DNA of 22,657 nucleotides, from positions 1-22,657 of the forward strand of contig JADNYV010000546.1 of the NCBI GenBank assembly GCA_015501055.1, read 5' to 3'. The position numbers were made by a program, and so were the translations under genes. Shown here piece after piece: positions 10,422 through 18,108 of the stretch. Position 1 is the stretch's first letter; each line of letters opens with the position of its first letter. This DNA is from Mucidula mucida (lineage: Eukaryota > Basidiomycota > Agaricomycetes > Agaricales > Physalacriaceae). The notes below the pieces were generated by a model. It searched no databases, was not told where the DNA came from, and saw only the letters and a list, made by a program, of their open reading frames with translations.

Positions 10422-11275
10422 ATGCTCTTCACAAAGTCCATCGTCGCCATCATGCTCGCCGTGACTGCCTCTGCACTCAGCGTCCCCAATGCTGATGTGG
10501 TCGCCCGCGACGCTGGCAAGGATAATCTCGAGATAGCTGTTCTCGCCAACCACAACGCCGCCCGACTTCATTACGGGGCCACGGCTCTGACGTGGAGCGA
10601 GGACTTGTACGCTGCTGCCCTCGACTGGGCGAACACCTGCAAGTTCCAGCATAGGTATGTCTGCTTTGGGGTACGCCTCCCGACATCTTGTTAACGGAAT
10701 CATCAGTCATGGAAAATACGGGGAGAACTTGGTTTGTAGAAGACCTATTCCTCCCCCACAATACTCTAATGCTGCATAGTACGCTACTACGAGGAAAGGC
10801 GGGGATCCAATCAAGCTAGCAGTCAGTGCTTGGATGGCCGAAGCTTGTATGTTCCCCAGTTCTCGTGCTCGTGGTACATTCTCACTATCTTGTCTACCAG
10901 CGAAATATGATTGTATGTATCGGCAATGTACAAGTAAAATCTATTAAACTACGTCTTAGACGACAAACCCGGATTCTCCTCGACCACAGGTCACTTCACG
11001 CAGGTCAGCCACTATTGCATCTCGCATCCGACGATGCCCTGTGTTCATGAGTTCGCTCATAGGTGGTCTGGAAGAATACCAAATCTGTCACATGCGCCGT
11101 AGGCCAATGCCCTGCCGGAACGATCTTTAGGGCCGCCAGTCAGTACGTCGTCTGCCGCTATTCCCCTCCGGGAAACTACGTGGGTCAATTTGAGTCAGTG
11201 TTTCGTTCTCCATTTGGATACTACTGAAAGGCATCTGACGAGTTCTGAAGGGCGAATGTGGGACGATACGTCTAA
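10422..11275 (+). CDS. PR-1-like secreted CAP-domain protein 1
   Basis: Seven exons: 10422-10654, 10707-10731, 10780-10846, 10901-10912, 10960-11003, 11063-11193 and 11251-11275. They total 537 nt, or 178 aa. A signal peptide (MLFTKSIVAIMLAVTASALS) is followed by a short VVARD-containing pro-segment and then a complete CAP (SCP/PR-1/Pry) domain. Its parts are HNAARLHYGA (first cavity His), GENL (Glu), GHFTQVVWKNT (CAP1 signature, second His) and YVVCRYSPPGN (CAP2 signature). Four cysteines could form two disulfides. Fungal relatives bind sterols or fatty acids outside the cell; that role is inferred. Exon 4 is only 12 nt (KYD). Exon 1 is 30 nt longer than in copies 2 and 3, adding ten residues before the HNAAR motif. 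Open frames running past exon 1 are intron read-through. Confidence 0.95.
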
Positions 11276-12049
11276 TCCAAGGTCATTCGGGAATGCTCAT
11301 CCTCGAAACTGTTTTTCATTTCATTCTGCTTGTAATATCGCACCACTTACTGTATTCATTCCTTGAAGTCGTGTCATCCCAGTCGCTTAATTGCTCAGCA
11401 AACGAACTTTTACCCTATCTTCAGGTCGAGTCCGCCAACTTTACCTTCCAGTTCTCTCCGCAGCGTTGAACTGCAGTTGCTGGTACCGGCACAGTGCGCC
11501 ACCTCATCTCACGTCTGACTTTTGTTGCGGTTGACGACCAGATGGCTTCCTAGTACGTCAATTGTTGCACATTGCAGGAGAGGTGTATTTCGGGATGGCA
11601 TCTTACTAGAACGAGCAGATGCCATCCAACAAGCGCGAACTGCGGATTGAGCGTGTTTCGAGCTAATGAATTCGTCAAGGAGGCTCGACTGCCAGTTTTT
11701 TGCGCGCTGGGCGGTAATGCCAAATTCTTTGGGATTCTTAGTTTTGTTACCGAGGTTAGTCTCGTTTCGTTTATGACGACGAGAGCCTCACATGGCTGAT
11801 TGGTACGCACTCAATTCTACATCACCATCACTGTATTCAGCATCATCAGATAGGACTAGAGACTGATCGTCCGCGGAGGGGGCTGGCTAGAACACAATGA
11901 CGCAAGGTTGTACTTATTAGAAATGGGACAGTGTGAGAAATAAGCGCGAGCGTCGAAACTGGAGAGCCAACAATCTCGGCGGCGCACATCCATTTAGTTA
12001 CTTGTTTCAGTGTCCGCGCGGATACGGTTATGGACGTCGATGCGGACGT
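11276..12049. other. Intergenic spacer between CAP tandem units
   Basis: No gene recognised. It contains a perfect 11-bp inverted repeat (GGATGGCATCT at 11593-11603, AGATGCCATCC at 11617-11627) that could form a hairpin with a 13-nt loop. Short open frames show no motif. Confidence 0.5.
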
Positions 12050-12471
12050 GGAGCAGAACAGTCGTCCATGCGTGATGGGGGCGCGGAACTAATCACGAAA
12101 CATTTTTGGCATCAGCATCTGGATCCTTGTACATCATCATATGCTTCTAGCAGCATTAGTGTGATTAGCATCTGTTGACTATTCAAAATACAGGTCCTTT
12201 TGAAAGGAGCGGAAAACACACTCGTACGAGATGCTCTCTTCTCTCTCTTTACGCTATTTCCATAGTAGCCGCTGCATGTAGGAGACGGCTGAAATATCGT
12301 CGACCACTCCTACTTGATGAACTTGACTTTGATGTCGATGAAAAAAACAAATCACCAAATTTGAAACGTCCGCTTTGCTAGAGATGAAGAGAAGAGAAGT
12401 TCTGATATCCGCCTCCGCCAAACAAGTGACTAAGGACAAAGTGCCTCGACGGACCCAATAAAAGGATGAAA

Positions 12472-12481
12472 CGATCACGTG
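12472..12481 (+). promoter_or_regulatory. CGATCACGTG element upstream of CAP gene 2
   Basis: 492 nt before the ATG at 12973; same 10-mer and flanks as at 9909. Confidence 0.45.
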
Positions 12482-12927
12482 CTACGCTCCTCCTTCCTTC
12501 CGAACCACCAGGAAAGGAAACCTTGTGGTGCAATTCAGTGTTATGCATCGCCGTTTCAAGTCCAACTGAACTTTATATTCTAGTGGAGCCGGCGTCTTGC
12601 AAAACCTCATCTACCGCCAAAACCGCACCGATTAACTCGGACACTTTGCTTCACGCGACCGCCATCACGCACAGTTGGAAACGCCTGTAATCCTAATAGA
12701 GCCTTAGAGTTTTAGATGCGTTACAAGAAGCACCTTTCCGTTTGTCAAAAGAACCTTTCGGCTTGGCATCCGCTTCGCGCAAACACGCGTGGTTACTTGA
12801 CAAATCGTTCTCGTGGTTGCACCCCAATCGGGTCGCGAACCCGTCTGCTACTCCGCCATATGTACTCCTCCTCAGACGGCCTTATTTGCCCTTCTCGGCT
12901 TTTTCTGAAACAGCCTACTACCCCGCA

Positions 12928-12933
12928 TATAAA
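12928..12933 (+). promoter_or_regulatory. TATA box of CAP gene 2
   Basis: TATAAA, 45 nt before the ATG, in a CCCGCATATAA context shared with CAP gene 3. Confidence 0.7.
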
Positions 12934-12972
12934 GCAGCCTCACGCGCACCTGTAGTCCCTTCCCAACTCACC

Positions 12973-13800
12973 ATGTTCTTCTCAAAGACCTTCATAGCCC
13001 TCTCGTTTGCCGCAGCCGCCTCCGCCGCCAACTTGGTCGCGCGCGACGCGAAAGACGATACTGTCTCGGCCCACAATGCCGCCCGAGCTGAATACGGAGC
13101 CAACGCTCTGACGTGGAACGACGATCTGAACGCGGGCGCGCAGAGCTGGGCCAATGCATGCCAGTTCCAGCATAGGTATGTCCCATGTGGTGCAAGTCCA
13201 GACCTACCTATTAATGGCGTCGTCAGCGGAGGTAACTACGGCGAAAACTTGGTTCGTGTTGTTATTGCGTATTTCTTTCCACAGGCAGCTCTAATGCCAC
13301 TACGTAGTATGCCTCCACAGGGCAAGGCGGAAACCCTATTCAGTCGGCAGTGGACTCTTGGATGTCAGAAGCTTGTACGTTCCTTTTCTTATCCTACTAC
13401 TATGTTCTCATCGTCTCATTCAACTAGCGAACTATGACTGTACGTATCCGCTATGTGAAACTCCCGTTCTGTCCTCATCTACGTCTTAGACAACAACCCC
13501 GTCTTCTCCTCCGACACCGGTCACTTCACACAGGTAAGCGGCGATTCCATTCACAGCCTAATGCCCATGTTCATGTTGTTCGTCCCTAGGTGGTCTGGAA
13601 GAGCACTACCTCCGTCGCATGCGCCGTAGGCCAATGCGCGGCCGGAACGATCTTTGGGGACGCCAGCCAGTACGTCGTCTGCCGTTATTCCCCTCCAGGA
13701 AACTATGAGGGTCAATTTGCGTGAGTATTCTGTTCTCTGTTGGTAATGCTGAACAGTGTCTAACGAGGTTTGAAGGCAAAACGTTGGAAGACATGTATAA
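12973..13800 (+). CDS. PR-1-like secreted CAP-domain protein 2
   Basis: Seven exons: 12973-13175, 13227-13251, 13308-13374, 13428-13439, 13490-13533, 13590-13720 and 13776-13800. They total 507 nt, or 168 aa. The signal peptide is MFFSKTFIALSFAAAASA and the pro-segment carries LVARD. The CAP domain has HNAARAEYGA, QHSGGNYGENL, GHFTQVVWKST and YVVCRYSPPGN, with four cysteines. Exon lengths after exon 1 equal those of CAP gene 1 exactly (25, 67, 12, 44, 131, 25), including the 12-nt exon 4 (NYD). Expected role: an extracellular lipid- or sterol-binding protein of the Pry/PR-1 type. Frame intact and all splice sites canonical. It is closest to CAP gene 3, with which it forms the palindrome. Confidence 0.95.
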
Positions 13801-13985
13801 AGGAGTATATCAGACGACTCTCGTCTCAATTCAACCGCAGGTTTCTTCAAACTCTCATCATTTTACTTAATGTCTTTCGGTATAGTACACTTACCCCTTC
13901 CAACTCTCCTGTTATCCACGTAATTCATTGCTGAACAATCGGATGTTGATACCGTTTCGAAAATAATTCCTTCATGTTCCTGATG

Positions 13986-14539
13986 CGGCACCCTCAAATG
14001 ACTGCCTGGGGGTTGGATTTCGTATACAGCAGCCCATACGTTCCGGTCCACCTACTACAAGCCTGCCCAACTTGAACGTAATGCAATAAGTAGTACACCC
14101 AAAGATACGGCGAAGAAGAGCAACCAAAGTCGATGTATCGACGAAAATAGATAGATGGCGAGCAGGAATGTACCATTGTTCGATCGACGAAAAAAAAGAC
14201 CAGCCTACGCCATCACTATAGCTGTCCTCCAGAGAACTGCTTCCAACAGTCCTGGACCCGAAGCGTATTTGAGTGAGAGAGACTCGACGCTCACCAGGAT
14301 CCTTCCTGGCACCTCAACCGCTGTCCCAGAACTGACCATCACGAAAGTCAGGTTCCCTATCCCTATCCCACTGAAGAAACGTAACTAATTCGCCGCCGTA
14401 TCAGTGCCTTCGGTTGAGGAGAAGGAGAGGTATGTTCCTGGGGCGAGGTCGAGTTTGATAGATAGGTTGCAGCACTACCTCTCGGATTAGTTGATGTTTA
14501 AATCACTTTACACGCTGCGGAAACAGTAGAGCTGAAAGG
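13986..14539. other. Loop of the CAP palindrome
   Basis: About 550 nt of unique sequence between the two inverted CAP arms. The only recognisable content is the broken P-family copy at 14155-14490. Confidence 0.6.
14155..14490 (+). pseudogene. Broken P-family copy (P2)
   Basis: One frame runs from ATG 14155 to TAG 14488-14490, interrupted only by an in-frame TAA at 14386-14388. Before the stop are weak matches to the 21364-22186 protein, ending PLKKRN against ITRKRN there. After the stop the frame continues EEKERYVPGARSSLIDRLQ. This matches EEKERYVPFARSSVTDRLR of the relative at nearly every position (14415-14475). The only GT...AG pair around the stop would make a 24-nt intron, too short for this genome. 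Best read as a copy truncated at its N-terminus and killed by one stop. The alternative is two short genes, less likely. Function of the family is unknown. Confidence 0.6.
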
Positions 14540-14666
14540 TCAACATCAGAAGGAATTGATTTCGAAACAGTATCAACATCTGTTCAGTTTGAGACAACTC
14601 AAAAGAGTGCTGAGGTTGAACAAACCTGCGGTAAAGATTAAGACAAGAGGCGCCTGACGCACTCGC

Positions 14667-15455
14667 TTATACATGTCTTCCAACGTCTTGGCTTCAGAAC
14701 TGGTCAGAATCCCCTTGACATTCGCAATGAAGAACGGATGACTGACTCAAATTGACCTTGAACGTTGCCTGAAGGCGAATAGCGGCAGACGACGAACTGG
14801 CTGGCGTCGCATTGGCCTACGGCGCATGCGACAGAGGTAGTGCTCTTCCAGACCACCTAGGGACGAACAACATGAACATGGACATTAGACTGTAGCCGCT
14901 TACCTGTGTGAAGTGACCGGTGTCGGAGGAGAAGACGGGGTTGTTGTCTAAGACGTAGATGAGTACAGAACGGGGGTTTCACATAGCGGATACGTACAGT
15001 CATATTTCGCTAGTTGATGAGAATATATTCTTAGCAGAATAAGAAAGGAACGCACAAGCTTCTGACATCCAAGAGTCCACTGCTGACTGAATAGAATTTC
15101 CACCTTGCCCTGTGGAGGAATACTACGTAGTGACATTAGAGCAGTCTGTGAAGAGGAGGATACGCAATACAACACGAACCAAGTTTTCCCCGTAGTTACC
15201 GCCGCTGACGCCATTAATAGGCAGGTCTGAATTTGCACCATAGTAAAATTACCTATGGTGGGACTGGCATGTGTTGGCCCAGCTCTGGGTTCCTGCGTAC
15301 AAATCGTCGTTCCACGTCAGAGCGCTAGCCCCATATTCAGCTCGGGCGACATTGTGGGCGGCGATGGTGTCATCTTTTGCATCGCGCGCGACCATGTTAG
15401 CGGTAGATAGAGCTGCGGCAAACGAGAGGGCTATCAAGGTCTTGGAGAAGAACAT
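14667..15455 (-). CDS. PR-1-like secreted CAP-domain protein 3
   Basis: Seven exons on the minus strand: 15455-15253, 15204-15180, 15122-15056, 15009-14998, 14947-14904, 14856-14747 and 14691-14667. They total 486 nt, or 161 aa. The signal peptide is MFFSKTLIALSFAAALSTA. CAP motifs are HNVARAEYGA, GGNYGENL, GHFTQVVWKST and FVVCRYSPSGN, and four cysteines are kept. Exon 6 is 21 nt shorter than in copies 1 and 2: AVGQC joins directly to DASQF, losing the seven residues AAGTIFG. The loss is in frame and all splice phases hold, so the gene can still code. Other small changes (QSHHS for QFQHS) suggest relaxed constraint. Role as for copies 1 and 2; whether the shortened domain folds is unknown. 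Confidence 0.92.
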
Positions 15456-15496
15456 GGTGGGTTGAATTGAGGCGGCAGTCTGCGTGTGAGACTGCT

Positions 15497-15502
15497 GTTA
15501 TA
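15497..15502 (-). promoter_or_regulatory. TATA box of CAP gene 3
   Basis: TATAAC on the minus strand, 42 nt before the ATG, in the CCCGCATATAA context shared with CAP gene 2. Confidence 0.6.
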
Positions 15503-15652
15503 TGCGGGCGAAGTAGGCTGTTTCGGGATATGTAGGCTGTTTCAGAAAATGCCGTCTGAGGAGCGGATGGGCTGGATACATCATCGGGACCAGAGGTTAC
15601 TCGATTGAGGCGCGACCACGAGAACGAGATGCCAAGAAAGAGCAAAACGTAA

Positions 15653-15662
15653 CACGTGATCG
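15653..15662 (-). promoter_or_regulatory. CGATCACGTG element upstream of CAP gene 3
   Basis: Same 10-mer read on the minus strand, about 200 nt before the ATG at 15455. Confidence 0.45.
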
Positions 15663-16004
15663 TGCACTCTTTCCATCTGGCCATCATCTGGGTCAACCCG
15701 CCTAGTATATTTTCAAGTCAGCAACATACAATGCATTAGTCATAAGAGTATCACGAACCGGTAATTTCTATCAAGAAATTCATCTGTCCGCGATATTGCT
15801 TTCATAGTGTCTGCCAGCTGCGCGTTCTCAATCTCCCACTCGTAGGGCTCTTGACAGCTGCCCTTACTACAGCATTTCTGTGTTCTCGTCACGCGCACCG
15901 GGGGTGTCAGGTAGGTGCTGGCGCACCTCCGCCCGTCGCAGCCTTGTTCAGTCCTCGTGTGCGGAACGCGCCACGCGTTGCTCGTGGTGGATAACAATGA
16001 CATT
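15663..16004. other. Intergenic, no gene seen
   Basis: Between the CAP gene 3 promoter and the ADH fragment. An 87-aa Cys-containing minus frame (16003-15740) has an ATG, but its first codons overlap the junction of the ADH fragment. No family was recognised. Confidence 0.45.
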
Positions 16005-16292
16005 GATCACGACTTTCCCTACATACAGGAAACACCTGAGCTTATTGTGCGACGGAACCGATGTATATGCCACGCAGCGTAGAAGCCCTGAATTTTATAT
16101 GTTTGACGTTGCCGAGAGGATTAGCAGTCTGGGGGTGGGTGAGTGGGTAATCAGTATTTCTTCAAGAAAGGTAACGTTGGGAGACATACGGAGGCAAGGA
16201 CACCGATGAGATTGATCGACCCCCAAAATCTAATCGCTCTGATCGACTTTTCCTGTGTACCGGGTCCGCCAACCTGCATGAGAGTGAGAGGG
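16005..16292 (-). pseudogene. Two-exon fragment of an MDR alcohol dehydrogenase-like gene
   Basis: Minus-strand copy of the 3' part of the gene at 18109-19625. It contains the end of intron 7 and an exon-8 equivalent (16273-16190, 84 nt, same length; GGPGT...INLIGVLAS). Intron 8 follows (16189-16129), then an exon-9 equivalent (16128-16046, 83 nt, same length; ANPLGNVKHIKFRAS). The next donor is changed from GT to AT. Intron 9 and most of exon 10 are missing except a closing VGKVVIK-coding scrap at about 16005-16025. Introns are kept, so it arose by DNA duplication, not from processed mRNA. Both exons remain open, so the copy is fairly young or descends from another full paralogue. Confidence 0.9.
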
Positions 16293-18108
16293 GTGTATGA
16301 TTGACACCCTGCCACATCGACGGTTTACTGCAGTCGTGGCAAGCACCGTTCAACATATTGAGGCGCAGATGGATAAGACAAGTCATGGAACAGAGTATGA
16401 GGTCGGTGCCGATGTCGGATCTTTGAGTTAGGACGTGGATAAGCTGGATCCCAATGAGAGCGGCAGGGGCAATAGAGATGTATTCTAGTACCTGTATAGG
16501 CAACCTGGGGGGAAGCGCTTGTATATTTGATACCTCGAAGGATAAGCTGGAGGTTTTGAAATACCACCGCGGAGAGGACAGTAGATGCCAACGGATATGG
16601 CAATATAATATCACATATACGCGATCCCGCGTGTCCAATTGGCACGCTAAACTCGTTCTCCGTACGCTGTATACTGCCCAGAAGCGAGGGAACGGGATAT
16701 TGAGGATTTGTGGCTTAAAGAAACCCATCAGATCACACGCTACACAGGCTGCAAACGGAAGCACTGACAAGACTCAAGACAACGAAAGGGGACGTCCTCG
16801 AAATCGTCGGCAACTTCCCGCTCTGGTGTCTCCGGAACGGCAATTGCAAAGGGGAAGGCAGTTCGATTCTGGTGGCGAAAGTATCTTTTGAGCCTAGCGC
16901 AGTATTGGTATCACGCGGATATTCAATCGTGGTAGCAGCGCTCGGGTGAAGTTACACGATAGAAGAGAAAGCTGCGCAAACATGTGACGGGAAAAGATGG
17001 CACGTTCACATCGCTCGAACTATCAACGTCCAATGAGCGTTAGCTCGACACTGTGCAGGAGGATAACGGGTATGCTATGGCGAGTCTGGGGTGACCGTAT
17101 CAGCCGGGTGCGTGGATACAGGGCTACGAAGACAGAACTAGAAAGTACACCCAGTTGTCGTAGAGGGCAAAGAGGAGCTCCATTTGGCGAGATTGATTGT
17201 GGGACCGTGGCTCAATGTTTGGAGCATCTGAGGGCGAAGGTGATGCGAATGGAGGATTTTGGCGGTCCATGTCCGGTGAAAAAACCTATATATATCGCGT
17301 CCAGGAATGACATACAAGCAAACAAAGCGCACCACCGCCAGGACATCCCAATGGCAGCCTTTTATGCCCGTACTAAGCCAAGATGGCGCGTCTACGCCAT
17401 TGCCAGCGCCACTAAGACAGCGAAAGCATAACTTACAAAATGAAAAGCGTCATATACACTCTAGAATTTGGATGGTACGTCAAAGAATTGAGACGCCGGA
17501 GACGTGAAAGCGTTTGACGCGAATCATGGCCCGTTGTAGCTGATGCTGTATTGACCACAGAATAATGGATAGTGAAAGTCAAAAGAAAAGAATATGAACC
17601 CTAACCATAGGCTTCTACTGGACTTCTATCATGCGGAAGAGCGGCCCGGCATCCCGCCTCCCTTACAGTCCCCACCATGAAGACTGTAATGATTGGTTGC
17701 GTGTATTACTACTAGCTTGAGTTGGCCTCAATGATTGACGAAGCATCAAAGAACCATCAGATTGTTGCTGGAGCCAGTAAAGGCACACAGCCTCATCATA
17801 CCGCTGGAGAATGACTACATGCTTGTAAGCGGTTCGAGCTGCTTACTCATACTTTCAATCTGCTTACAATGGCTTCAAAGTCTCTTAGCAAGCTCCATTT
17901 TTTAGTTCTGAACTGGACGCGTTTCTCGACGCACAGTTCTATCGTGCGCAGGACAAGTGATTAGACCTATTGACATTCCCAGGTCCCATTCCCGCCACAT
18001 TCTTCTGTCTTCTTAGACCCCGACTGCCTTTACCGTAATTTCCGTGAAATCGGAAATGCGGACCTTACATATAACGAGCGTTGCAGAACGGTAAATCTCA
18101 CGACCGTC
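16293..18108. other. Long intergenic region, no gene recognised
   Basis: 1.8 kb. Minus-strand frames in 16320-16770 contain hydrophobic-looking pieces (for example LASTVLSAVVFQNLQLIL) in different frames that do not join by convincing introns. A 144-aa basic plus-strand frame (16997-17431) has an ATG but no motif, and such lengths are expected by chance. It may hold decayed gene remains. The last part is the ADH promoter. Confidence 0.5.
18070..18075 (+). promoter_or_regulatory. TATA box of the MDR dehydrogenase gene
   Basis: TATAAC, 39 nt before the ATG at 18109. Confidence 0.5.

Larger units (their letters stand above)
9545..11275 (+). repeat. Tandem duplication unit A (carries CAP gene 1)
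   Basis: Diverged tandem duplicate of 12050-13800. Shared landmarks keep the same order and near-constant offset (2505-2563 nt): GGAGCAGAACAGTCG (9545/12050), the TCTGGATCCTTG block, CGATCACGTGCTAC (9909/12472), the CCTCATCTACCG block (about 10021/12605), TATA (10379/12928) and the CAP coding exons. Noncoding parts are much more diverged than exons, so the duplication is not recent. No terminal repeats or target-site duplications were seen, and no second gene was recognised in the shared noncoding part. Confidence 0.75.
12050..13800 (+). repeat. Tandem duplication unit B (carries CAP gene 2)
   Basis: Partner of 9545-11275; landmarks are listed under unit A. From about 12770 onward the same sequence is also one arm of the palindrome with CAP gene 3. 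Confidence 0.75.
12770..13985. repeat. Left arm of CAP palindrome
   Basis: Inverted repeat with 14540-15640, containing CAP gene 2. Homology runs past the stop codon: GATGTTGATACCGTTTCGAAA near 13940-13960 matches the reverse complement near 14570. It also runs upstream of the promoter: CGTTCTCGTGGTTGCACCCC at 12806 matches the complement of 15602-15626. Exact ends are estimates. Confidence 0.75.
14540..15640. repeat. Right arm of CAP palindrome
   Basis: Inverted repeat partner of 12770-13985, containing CAP gene 3. Upstream of the gene about 300 nt present in the left arm are missing, so the CACGTG element sits only about 200 nt from the ATG. Confidence 0.75.

Noticed and set aside
12742..13437. 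231-aa plus-strand open frame over CAP gene 2
   Set aside because: It begins with a non-ATG codon upstream of the TATA box and runs through introns 1-3. The true exons and ATG at 12973 are clear from comparison with the other two copies.
14376..14399. 24-nt GT...AG intron that would remove the P2 stop codon
   Set aside because: Far below the 47-nt minimum of every other intron here; an in-frame stop is the simpler reading.
16162..16770. 202-aa minus-strand frame
   Set aside because: Its C-terminal third overlaps the ADH fragment in a wrong frame. The start is not convincing and no family was recognised; hydrophobic pieces lie in different frames without joinable introns.
16997..17431. 144-aa plus-strand ORF with ATG
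   Set aside because: Basic composition, no motif, no homologue in the window. Two or three frames of this length are expected by chance in 22 kb.
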